A DNA stretch of 64,000 bases from Epiperipatus broadwayi (Eukaryota; Onychophora; Udeonychophora; Euonychophora; Peripatidae), in contig JAQFVV010012402.1 in NCBI GenBank assembly GCA_028023455.1, positions 16,432,935 through 16,496,934 on the forward strand, read 5' to 3'. A model generated the notes under the pieces. The model made no database searches, had not been told where the DNA came from, and was given only the letters and a program-made list of their open reading frames with translations. Shown one piece after another: positions 48,042-58,930 of the stretch. A program made the position numbers and the translations under genes. Positions within the stretch are counted from its first letter, which is position 1; every line of letters starts with the position of its first letter.

Positions 48042-48199
48042 TAGGGATGTTCTGATACACTTATTAATAGCTATTGGCATGCATATTATAAAACATCAAT
48101 AGCATTGATGAACTAAAGCAAATGTATCTTATTTTTAATTGAGGATACCTATTGACAACCCAAGGTTTTTTAATGCTTTATAAAGCATTTTATTTTCAT

Positions 48200-48237
48200 G
48201 CCGTACAATTTTGACTGTCCAGTAGTCTTCATCAAAG
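48200..48237 (-). ncRNA. Degenerate hammerhead-like motif
   Basis: Minus strand: TTGATGA, extra A, stem II GACT/AGTC with loop ACTGGAC, AAAA for GAAA, then TTGTA. Isolated; no mirrored partner seen. Confidence 0.35.
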
Positions 48238-48659
48238 CCACAAAAATATTTAAGTATAACATGATTACATAGAAAAACAAGATAATTTTAATTATTCCTA
48301 AAAGCATATATAGTTCTTATTTTAATTAAAAGTATGCACATTGTATATACCTCTATAATTATATTTGATCTTAAATTTATGTTCTTTTTCTTTTAAAGAA
48401 CCACAATATATTTTCTCTATATATTTCTTTATATTTATATATCCTATATTTAATGACCAATTTTATTTATATTATTTTTTAATTTTATATTTTTTAGTAT
48501 TAATTTTCTAAAATATAATTATTTAATTTAACCTATCTTTTATTTAATATAAATTTATGTACTTAAATTATATATTTCTTAATTTTAATTTTTTAATTTT
48601 TATATTTTTTAGATTATTTACTTTGTAGAACATTTTCTGTCAAATTATTATAAACTTTA

Positions 48660-49205
48660 AAATTTTTAAATTGCAATGTGATGCAATGCACTATGGCTTC
48701 TCCTTTCTCAGAGTCAGGAATCTCTCAGCCACTATGCCCAGAGAAACTTGTTAACTACCTTCCCTTCCTTTTCATTCCCCACTGTAAGTTTTTCCCATAT
48801 TTTTCTCTATCCTGCTCCATCCTATTTCCATGATATTATCTTTGTCTACTCTATTGGCCTTTATATCTAAATACCCTTACCTTTTTCCAAACCGAGCATA
48901 AAAACCAAGAACCCACTTTCTGTATAATCATTTTGTTTATATTTATTCTGTCACAACTTCATTATTTGCACCCTTTCTGCTTGTAAGCATTTACTTTCAA
49001 TTAACAGATACTAATATTTTCGATGCCTTCCTTACATTAACTTGTAGAGTAAATCACCCACATTTTCCCACTGATGTGTATATTTCCTTGTTGCTAATGA
49101 TCCTGTTCGAGCCTTAAACAGTAAACTATTTTCTTGTTATTATCGTAAATTAACTCACATCCAATATTCTGTTTACTTCTATATATATTCAAACTCTTTT
49201 TATAT
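48660..49205 (-). pseudogene. LINE 3' end, same family as 42.3-44.1 kb
   Basis: Minus strand matches 43630-44130: the segment LFKARTG..ATK and the 3' end GGGCATAGTGGCTGAGAGATT...GGAGAAGCCA, with a tail of GCATCACATTG. Many stops; 5' truncated. Confidence 0.8.
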
Positions 49206-49727
49206 TATTTTTACTCTATACTATATCTTCCTCTATGTTTATATTTCATAACTATATTAACATAAAATGGTAATAGTAATAATAAAGTTAAATAAGTTAA
49301 AAGAAAAACTTATTTACAAAAAATAAATATAGAGAAAGGTATAAAGTGAAAATCATTAAAAAAAATTTTAAGTTTTTAACAGTTTGTCAGAGAGAGATCT
49401 TGACAATAGGTTGTTATTTAAAAAATATAAAAAATCAAAAATTAAGAAATATATGATTTAAATATATAAATTTATATTAAATTAAAATGAAAATAGGTTA
49501 AATTAAATAATTATAGAAAATAAAAATTAAGTAAATATAAAATTAAAAAATAATAAATATAAAATTGGTCATATAAATATAGGATATATAATATATATAT
49601 TAAGTAAAACAAAGGAACAAAAATTTTAATTATAAAAGTATATGTAATATTTTTGCACACTTGTAATTAAAATAAGAATTATATATATTATATTTAATGT
49701 TTTCATGGTTGTATGATGTAGATAAAT

Positions 49728-50369
49728 TATTATTTTTGGGAATAAACTGTGTATTATTTTGCATTGCAATCTGATATTTTGACGAACTAGCAACCATCAT
49801 TATCAAGGTTAACTTTTGAAAAAAAAATCGTTAGATCTCAAACAATAATGTGACTCAGTGTGAGATGAGAAATGAGATTCAACTTGAAGTAGTTCAGCAT
49901 TCACAATATGAGGCTTATCAAAATGTTTATTTCCCTCAGTTTTTTCACATATTAATTTTAAGTTAATATTAGATAAAATGAGAGGTTTCCACATAGCTGG
50001 AATAAATTGTGCTTTGTCAACCCTATTTAAACCAGTAGGTCTTTTTAATATTTCATTTGACTCTCTCATGGTTTCTAAATCTATCTTTCCAAATTAGCAA
50101 TTATTTTTGCATTGTCAAAATCAGGTTTGTGACCAATTTAATTAATAAGTAAAAAAACTGAGAGAAATAAACATTTTGATAAGCCTCATATTGTGAATGC
50201 TGAACTACTTCAAGTTAAATCTCATTTCTCATCTCGCTCTGAGTCATGTTATTGTTTGAGATCTAATGATTTTTTTTTCAAAAGTTAACCTTGATAATGG
50301 CGGTTTCTAGTCTGTCAAAATATCAGATTATAATGTAAAATAATACACGGTTTATTCCCAAAAATAATA
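49728..50369. mobile_element. Foldback Penelope-like fragments, 3' ends outward
   Basis: Arms 49728-49946 and 50151-50369 are inverted copies (outer ATTATTTTTGGG / CCCAAAAATAAT). The minus frame 49809-50069 reads MRESNEILKRPTGLNRVDKA then QFIPAMWKPLI. This fits the end of Penelope-like proteins (RES.EI...P..LNR......P.W.P). A degenerate ribozyme-like box (TTGATAA ... ATATC) lies in each arm. Confidence 0.6.
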
Positions 50370-50929
50370 TATATATATATTTGCCTCATCACTGAAATGT
50401 AGTGTAATCTACTAACCTGTGTTATCTATTGATGTGTTATTATTAACAGTTGTTTGCATTTGAAAAGTTTAAATAATGTTTAAAATTTTCTAGACAATCA
50501 ACATTTAATGACAGATAATGGAAATAGTCCAGCATATTATCACAAGAATTATATATGTTTTAAGGTATAATTATAATATATTGATTTTTTAACTAATCAT
50601 GTGTACTTAAATATTCTTTTAGTTCTGACGAAATCTTCTGGACAGCAAAACCGCAAGGAAATAAAATAAAAATTAAATACAGAAATAATATGGTCCATTT
50701 AATAAAGTGTAAATAAATGCAGTTATTGTTAATAAAAATCAATGAATAGTGGATTAAGAAGAAGAAATAGAAAAAAATAAACAATGAAAATTTATTTTAA
50801 AATAATAATTATAATTTTAAAATTATTAATTAAGCTTCAATTAACTAAGTATATTTTATTATAAAATTTTATTAAAAAGAGATCTACATATCTTAAAGGC
50901 CTCATGCATGGGCTTAAGATTTTTTTAAT

Positions 50930-51015
50930 CAATCAGCTCATAGCCAACTTAGCTAACATACAGTATTTGATGGAGAATAAATATCTAGCTACTAATAACT
51001 GTACGGTAAATGTCA
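50930..51015 (+). repeat. Fragment of the second SINE-like family
   Basis: CAGCTCATAGCCAACTTAGCTAAC and AAATATCTAGCTACTAATAACT resemble the body of 33135-33375. Confidence 0.45.
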
Positions 51016-53046
51016 TTGTTTAATTTGTTTGTTAGTGCTGACTGTAAAAAAAATATATATAAAAAACCCAAAACAAACATGGCTAGAATAAAATGCTTTT
51101 ATCACTAATGGAAAAGTTTCATATTTTTATGTGAACTGAATCCATAGCCTAGTTTTGTCTTTACAATTCCCAGAACAGAGGTATGTAATGAAACTATGAT
51201 CAATGAAATTAATGACACAGAAATTGCCTTAGCCTTTTTACTTGGTAAAGTTATTAAATCTTTTTCATTTCATAAAAAATTAGTTTTATCAGCATTGACT
51301 GATGATGAAAATAGTTTTCATTCTAGCACTTTTAGAAATTTAATTTTACATATGGTATAACAAAACTGGTGGTAGTTGGATATTGGCTCTAAAGGCTGTG
51401 ATCACAGCTCTGAACTGATATTGTCCTGTTAGTTTAGGGTAGGTTAAAAGTGATGAACTCAAGAATTAAAGAATCTGGGTAATTTCTTAGTTAGGTGATG
51501 TAAAATAATGTGAAACTGTTATGCTCAACCTGCCTTTGATGTTATACAACCTTCCAAGCAATTAACCATTACAATTTTGTTAGCCATAGAATTTCAATAA
51601 ATTCTTAGCTGTATAATTTTTATAAAAAAATATATTTTTATTTCTGATTTGGGTTTAAAACTGAAATTTCATTTGCAAAATAAATAATTGAGTAGTTTAT
51701 TGATTGTGAGTTTATAAGAAGTTCGAGCATTCAAAGTGACAGACTTATTGAATCCTAGAACTCACTACTCAATCACTGCACTAAATAAATAGGAGTTATT
51801 TATGTATTTAGTTGATAAAATAGTATATTATATATATTTTCCTCTGTTCCCAAACTCATTAAAGAGTAGTATTGTTTTAAAAGAAGCACAAATGTTTTTA
51901 ATAGAAATGATAATTTATCTGAGTTTTAAAAAAATGTGTATTTATAAATCAACATGATCAATCATAATAAAAATTGTTTACAAAGTATGAGTAATGAAGA
52001 CTCTTTCATAATTAACATATTCAATATCATAACAAATAGAACAAAGTTTGTGATAACACTCAAATAGTGTTCTAAGTAATCTGATAGTATAAAAAAATGT
52101 GTGTTCTCATGATAGCTATAAGAAAAAGATGATTATGCAAATCACATGATTTCTTTTACTACTACAAAATCAAATCTTTGATACTTATAAAGATAAAATT
52201 CATAAACTCCATGAGTAAAGGGAGGGGTCAGGATAAAGGAAAAATCAGTAAACTTAAATTAGATCAAAATGAAATGCATATCTATGTTTAAAAAACAATA
52301 ATCATGGATGATATGCTGGTAATTATCATTTTAAAGTGGTGGTCTTTTAAATGACAAATAAATTAGCATTTTGGGAATTAGATGAAACTTCAGTTTCTCA
52401 AAAGCATTAGAATTCTAAACAAAATCAACTGTTACACATGTGATGTATTGTTCTATTAAATTAATGTTGTTGAATATAAAGATACTCTTGATCCAAGCCA
52501 TATAATCGAGACTTTAAAAAGATAAGAGTGGCTATCTTATCTTTGTACCTAGGTCTAATTATATAGGCCAATCATAAGTATCTTGGATTGAGAATGTGAA
52601 AATTTTATATTATTCACTTTACTTCCTTTTTTTTATTACTCGTATTAACACTCCCAAAATTTTAACATTTACTGCTTGTTAATATTAAGAGATGTTATAA
52701 TTAATATAATTGAGCAAGATATTTATTAGTGCAGTTTTAAATTGCTGATTTAATATAATAGTACAGTACATGTGAAGTGGTTGATTACTGTCTGCTTGGA
52801 ATTACAATTTGAAACTGTGCTAGTAAATATCTTAGTCAATTATATTAAAAGTATTAGAAGTAAAAGCTATTGTGAAAAAACAATGCAAGTGTTAATAAAA
52901 TGATTAATCAAAACAATACTTTTTAGTCAGTTAGAAAGAAAAAGTTAATAATTCTGTATTATATGACATACTGTAAGTAAATGAATGATTAATAACTCCA
53001 TTCGGAATATATATATATGTATACCTATATATATAATTATAGGAAT

Positions 53047-53566
53047 AAACGTTCTCTTAAAGTGTTTAGCTATAATAATGCAACATCTTCTAGTACCAAA
53101 TTGATTAATGTTGCAGACCAAACATAAATCAACTTTCATCTGCCTTCTAAAATTTTATATTGATAGTAGATTAGACAATGATATTTATTAAGGAAAATGC
53201 CAAATCAGCAGAGATTTCTGACTTATTCAAATCAGTTTGTAATTTAAATTCACAAGGCAAAGTAAATATTTACTTGTTTTAATAATCTTATAAATCAAAC
53301 ATGATTAAACATCTTCTTAAAGTGTTAGCTCTATTGACGCAAAGCCCTCTAATTATCAAAGTAATCCATTTTACAAATGAAAAATAAATCTATTTTTACT
53401 TGTATTCTAAGATCAAATGCAGATAGTAAAATGGACAACAATATTTATCAGGTGAACATAAAATCAAGTGAGACATTTATTTACAAAGCCTCGTTTGAAT
53501 CAGCATTAAAATGTGAATGGCTTTGATGCTATAGGGTTTTGATTAATATAGTTAGTGCTTTAATTT
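53047..53566 (+). repeat. Two-unit tandem repeat, period about 260 bp
   Basis: AAACGTTCTCTTAAAGTGTT at 53047 and AAACATCTTCTTAAAGTGTT at 53307. The following bases (AAATCAACTTT..., GATAGTA...GACAATGATATTTAT) also correspond in order. Diverged. Confidence 0.75.
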
Positions 53567-53890
53567 ATTTGAATTATTAGATGTTATTAATGCTGTATAA
53601 TTTCATACTTATTTGTTTGATATTTTGTTGTTTATTTACAAGATTATTGGGTTCTGCCTTATGAATTTAAATTGCAAACCACTTCAAATGATATTGCATA
53701 AACATCTTTGATAATTTCATGTTCACCATAATAAATGTCTATGTTTAATTTACTATTAAAATAAAATCTTGGAAAGAAAATGAATGTGGATCCATTTTTT
53801 GTTTGCATATGGATTAGTTTAATATTAGAGAGAGTTGTAGTAATGTAGCTGGTATAAGACCATCAAAATTCATATGCTTACACAGTCTGT

Positions 53891-54090
53891 TAATAACAAT
53901 AGCAAACTCTCCATACAGTATTGCCACCAAGTGCAAGCATTCTTCATCAGAGGATGCAAGAAGATTTGTGAGAATGTTGGATGAAAAGGCACTAAATAGG
54001 GATTTTGTGCACAAATCTTCTTGCAGCCATTGATTACAAAGAGTTGCACTTGATGGCAATACTGTATAAAGAGTTTTCTATTGTTATTAA
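53891..54090. repeat. 200-bp foldback related to the 457-bp array
   Basis: Outer arms TAATAACAATAG / CTATTGTTATTA. A second inner inverted pair is GCAAGAAGATTTGTG / CACAAATCTTCTTGC. It shares TTCATCAGAGGATGC and GGATTTTGTGCACAA with 16340-17650. It ends 165 bp before exon 8. Confidence 0.8.
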
Positions 54091-54254
54091 TGTAGTTGGT
54101 ACTTTAAACAAAAGTTTATTACTCCAATTTTATATAATATGAGTACTATATAGTTTAATATATGTACATTATATTTAATTATTCAGTCTCCTAATTAATA
54201 TATATATATTAAAATATAACTTACGCTTATATCATTTTTAATTTTTTTCTCTAG

Positions 54255-54465
54255 ATACACAAATATCTTGTACTTTAAAGATCATGAAGATAAACTTAAC
54301 TATGGTTTTACAATAGAAGATGAGCAGCGATGGATGAGTATAGCTGAAGCATTTAATCCTCAGCATCCTGCATCTCAGCAAGAAGCTGAAAATGACAGAG
54401 ATAGTCTAGGAACAACTGCAAGTGGATCAACACATTCTTCACCAAGACTTTACTTAGGAAACACT
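54255..54465 (+). CDS. SEA/EGF membrane protein, exon 8 (cytoplasmic tail)
   Basis: Acceptor TTTTCTCTAG|ATACAC, donor AACACT|GTATGT. Phase 2 in, phase 0 out. It encodes YTNILYFKDHEDKLNYGFT, an acidic helix-like part (IEDEQRWMSIAEAF), a Gln/Glu/Asp-rich middle, and a Ser/Thr-rich end (GTTASGSTHSSPRLYLGNT). No recognised signalling domain; several Ser and Tyr residues could be phosphorylated. The frame continues into the intron to a stop at 54484, so a retained-intron form would be shorter. Confidence 0.8.
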
Positions 54466-54553
54466 GTATGTTTAGTCAAAATTTAATTTCATTTATTTTA
54501 AAAATTTAATGTCAATTTGTTTTATGTATATGCATGTGTTTATATATTTTTAG

Positions 54554-54691
54554 AATCAATTATTTAAAAAAGAACTTTTAAGAAGGCCAACAGTTCTTCC
54601 TGAGAGTGTTCCTGCCATTTCTGGAACTGTACTTCGTAACTCCTTTGGTTCTCATACTTTAAAAAGTTCCAGTATAGATTCTTTCTTCTGA
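54554..54691 (+). CDS. SEA/EGF membrane protein, last exon
   Basis: Acceptor TATATTTTTAG|AATCAA, phase 0. It encodes 45 residues, starting NQLFKKELLRRPTVLPESVP and ending SSSIDSFF, then TGA at 54689-54691. The intron before it is only 88 bp, the shortest of the gene. The hydrophobic C-terminal end might be a PDZ-type ligand (S-F-F), but this is speculative. Joining all nine exons gives 500 complete codons without a stop, strong support for the model. Confidence 0.85.
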   Translation, partial: NQLFKKELLRRPTVLPESVPAISGTVLRNSFGSHTLKSSSIDSFF

Positions 54692-54929
54692 AACCAGATT
54701 TTAACTAACATCCTATGAAGATATTTATTAAATGATTTACTCCTTTTTGTACAGATACCAATATTTAGTATTTTTATGCCATTATAATGCAATATTTTTA
54801 TACTTTTATAACATTTTTATTTATATGAGTACCAGTTATTACTGTATTATTATAACTATTATTATTATTTTTGTTGTTATTTTATTTTACTTATTTATAA
54901 TACTCTAGTTACTTTATCTTTTATATATA

Positions 54930-54935
54930 AATAAA
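54930..54935 (+). terminator. Candidate polyadenylation signal
   Basis: AATAAA 239 bp after the stop codon; the nearest canonical hexamer in the right place. Weaker ATTAAA occurs earlier, at 54727. Confidence 0.45.
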
Positions 54936-54939
54936 AGGG

Positions 54940-57900
54940 CTCAGGTTCAAATGTTGGGATGATGTACTTTGGAAAACAGTAAACATCCCCAAATAGCTTA
55001 TTCCTCTGGGAATAAAATTTCTGATAATGATAGAGAAGTATAAAAAAGCAGATGGTGTTAACTACATCTTTTTTTGCTTTAGTTTATACTTTCTTTAGGA
55101 TAATCAATAGTATTTTTATATTAGAATTTAAATATAACTAAGGTCTTGCTAGCACAGAAGATTCATTATTTAATAAAACATGGTTTATTAATTAAAAAAT
55201 AGTAGGTTTATATAAGTGTTAATTAAATAGTAAGAAATTATTATTGCATAATGCATCATACATAATGCATCTTTATATAAATTATATGAATGTATCCATT
55301 TTTGGTATGTTTTTCTTCTAGCATGATCTGAATTATTAATGTTCCAGCTTAATTTTGCATTAATGTTTGTATCAAACATTTTTGCAGTTGTTGTATATCC
55401 ACAAAAATATTTACATCATAAAAAAAAATATTGTACTAGTGTTGAAATATGGAAAAAAAGTTGGTATTTTTTATATATATAAACATGCACCACACACACA
55501 CGCATATACCCATGATCTAGAATTTGTGATTGGCAAACCCAGAAATTTTTCTATTTAATGAAAAAATTCTGAAATAAGTTTTGAAACTTTTTAAATTGCT
55601 AATTGCATAGCAACATCCAATATTGGTCAGTAAATGAATGATGGGTAATAAAAATAGGAAAATCACTAAATCCTTAACAAATAATACAGCATGATAATAA
55701 ATATCTATTTCTTCAATATTCCTCAATAGATTTTTGGAAGTATTGAAGATGTTATTGTCTTCCTCCACTCTTAAATAAAGTAACTGTTTCTTCTTTCAAA
55801 TTGATTTACCTTAAATATTTCTGATCAAGTAAAAACAGAACTGATTCTAAAACATTTCAAGATTGGTTTTCATATTTATACCCATTTCTTTTGACAATCA
55901 ATCATATAACAAAAGATTATTGATGTCAATAAAAATTAATTTACATGTTAATCTTTTTTCTCAGCATCATATATTTAAATTCCAAGATTATTTAAAGCAT
56001 CAGTCATTCTAGATTATCCACTCAACCAAATTATAACTATTCTATTCTTTTAAAACTTGTCCATACTCTGTTCTTTGCAAAATAATCATTGTTATTTTTA
56101 TTAATAAACATTTATATTTCAGTGCTAAATAATATCTCATTTGGCTTAATATAAACATTTTACAGGATTGACACTGGATACACAGTTTTGTTTTGAAGGA
56201 GACAATTCATTCGTAGATCATATATGAACTAGCTAATTATCAATGGATAAGATACTAACATAAAGCATATATTTTTATGCAATATTCAAACTGAATCACT
56301 TAAAATCATTTAAATCTAAAGTACCATTTATTATAGAATTTTCTCTTTCCCTCATCTATTTCGTTATTTTAAATAACTAACAAACATGATGCTTTCATTT
56401 AAATTTTCCTAATTTTGCAACTTAAATAAATTATTACTCTGTTTAATTTTTGATGTTTCTTTTATTTTCTTCCACTGTGCCTATACTATTTGTTTCAGGA
56501 CGTATCACATCTTTACTATCATACAACTAGCATTAGAAATTTCATTAGATTGCCACTTCATTATTCATCATTTAAATCAGTTTTCTAAAGCTTTAAATAG
56601 TTTTACATTCACATCAATGTTCAAAAAGTTGCCTCAACTGATGTAAAAGTAAATTGGCGATAAATTGAAGATCATGTATTACATATATAATTTTATTTTA
56701 ATTACAAAATTCAATAGAAAAAATAAAACCAGACTTAGTTTCTATTCAGTAGATAATCAATCAAAAGTATGAAAAAATTATTTTCTAGTAGTGTCAATAC
56801 TGAAATTTTATAAACTATAATGAATAATAGGAGGAAGCAATAACAAAACGCTTGGCGATAGTATTCTATTACATTGTGTTGAAGCTGAAATATTATTATA
56901 AATTCGATGATCAATATTCATTTTAATTGCTGTTTAAAAAGAATCACCAAAGACTTATAATAAGTGAGGATGAATTAGGTGTAATTAAATTCATTTATTG
57001 AATACACTTTTATCTTATGCTAAAGTATAGATTAAAATTTCACTTTCCTCCTTTAATGTTTATTTTATTAGAAGAATTATATATTTTCTTCATTATTTTT
57101 CTTTTATTTTGGCTTCCTGTATTTTATTCTTCCTTTTTCTTAATATCTTACACTTCTATTGATGTTATTAGCAGTTTATTATGGACATGTTTAATAACAT
57201 AATATCCATTCATGTAACACCAGAAACAGATGTCAACTTAATATATTGCTTCTGGTAATCATGTAATATTAAATGAATAATGAAAATACCTCTGTTTTAA
57301 AAATATATGCACTTAAATTTTCTTGTATTAAAAAATAAGGGTAATATGGTCCAGAAATAGCACACCCATGTGCCATGTTTGTGACCTGCATTTGAATCTC
57401 AGCTGGGTAAAACTTTTTTTCATATTCTGTACTTAACTAATCTAGCCATCTAATATTGGTTAGTAAATAAGTATCTAGCTATTCTTAGTGGAAGGTAAAA
57501 CAAGGAGAGAAAACGCTCAAATTCTCACCAACTTTGACCTACAGTAGGTTATTTTTTCTTTATGCTTATATAAATAATCCACTTTTATTCTATTCAGATG
57601 GAGAATATTTAATCTGCTTGTTTAATCACTCTGATAAATATATTTAGCATCTAATATTAATTATTTGATTTGTACTAAAATGATGATCTTATATCTGCTA
57701 CCTAGTTTAAGATACAGAGGTATTTTTTTAAAAAAAAAAAAAAAAAAAACATTTCTTTATTTTTCATTTTATCAATTAGTGATTTTTTTATTCCTTTTAT
57801 TCACATTTTCCATTTAACTCAGACTTATTGATCATTTCTAATGAATTCATTTATACTTACGAATCCTTCTTAAATCCCACTATTATCACCTGAACAGAAA

Positions 57901-58442
57901 TCTATCTAACATCTTCACATATTTTTCAAAATGGTTTAATTTTTCCATTATACAAAAAGTAATTTTTTTTTCCTTTCTGAAAGTACTGTTAATTTATTTT
58001 TATTTTATTCACTTTTAATTTATTTTAAAACTAAATATTAAAAACGTTATTTTAAAAATATGTGTAACTGCTATTAATTGTAAACTTGGTCTTCTTATCA
58101 AACAATTTTTATCAATATATTTGGGCTATAATCTAGAAATATCTGAAGATAAACAATATAATTTTATTTACTATTTCTACTACTGATTTGATTTTTTATT
58201 TAAAAAAAAAAAATGTTAAAAATATGCAGTTTTATTATGTAATTTTTAAAAATTTTCTAAGTAATCTATTACTGATTTATTTTAGGAAATAAATATCTTA
58301 TGCATATATCTGTATAATATTTATTAGAATGAATTGTTTAAATTTTACTGTTAAATTATCATTTCATTTATGGAAATAAAAATCATTTAATTTTGATAGT
58401 TATTTGTTTGTTTAATATTCAGCAAACACTCACATTTTGTTG
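54940..58442. other. AT-rich 3' flank
   Basis: No coding gene seen. The second-family SINE copy at 57345 and an A20 run at 57730 are the only distinct items. Confidence 0.5.
57345..57545 (+). mobile_element. tRNA-like SINE of the second family
   Basis: AGCACACCCATGTGCCATGTTTGTGACC, B-box-like ATTTGAATCTC, then a body with CTAATCTAGCCATCTAATATTGG and TAGTGGAAGGTAAAACAAGG. It aligns with 33135-33375 over its length. Confidence 0.65.
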
Positions 58443-58930
58443 TGATTTAGTTTGCACTCACAGCCATTTTGAAATCTAAAAACCACTATGACATATCCAA
58501 CTGATAAATGACATAAATATTGAATAAAAGTACTTTAAATTCATATTTTAGAAATTATAAGCTAGTAAAAATAATATGCTTTATTTTATTAGGGATTTTT
58601 TTTAAAAATTTACCTTTATAAAATATTTGAAATACGACAGTGCAAAGTGCCGGAATATGCGGGGAGAGGAAGGATGGTTTAGCCAATCTAAAGAATCATC
58701 CAAAAGATACAGAAATCTAATTAAACCAAACTTATAATTTCCAAATACTAAAAGTTTATACTATATGCCCATATGAAATAAAGCATATTATTTTTACTAG
58801 CTTATAATTTTTAAAATATGAATTTAAAGTACTTTTATTCAATATTTATATCATTTATTGATTGGAAGTGTCAACAGTGATTTTGGCTAGTCTTTAGATT
58901 TCAAAATGGCCTTGAGTGCAAACTAAATCA
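58443..58930. repeat. Foldback with about 150-bp arms
   Basis: Arms 58443-58588 and 58776-58930 are inverted copies (TGATTTAGTTTGC / GCAAACTAAATCA). The centre of about 185 bp is unrelated and contains the only GC-richer spot nearby (GCCGGAATATGCGGGGAGAGG). Confidence 0.85.

Larger units (their letters stand above)
47512..48082. repeat. Foldback with opposed hammerhead-like motifs
   Basis: Arms 47512-47697 and 47895-48082, outer ends GCATGCCAATAG mirrored. Each arm has a hammerhead-like motif reading outward. Related in motif (CCTCA, CTGATGA, TGGGG) to the 457-bp array at 16335. Confidence 0.85.
45396..54254 (+). other. Intron 7 (about 8.9 kb)
   Basis: Phase 2, GTGAGA...TTCTCTAG. Contains microsatellites, three large foldbacks, an antisense LINE end and a tandem repeat. 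46300-47510, 51020-52900 and 53570-53890 hold nothing I can name. Confidence 0.8.

Noticed and set aside
49728-50369. Functional hammerhead in this Penelope-like foldback
   Set aside because: Only a loose TTGATAA box and AAAA for GAAA; stem I does not pair. Kept as degenerate resemblance in the element entry.
54466-54486. Exon 8 read through to a stop as the end of the protein
   Set aside because: A GT donor at 54466, a matching acceptor 88 bp later and a 45-codon open frame with a stop give a better model. Read-through remains possible as a minor form.
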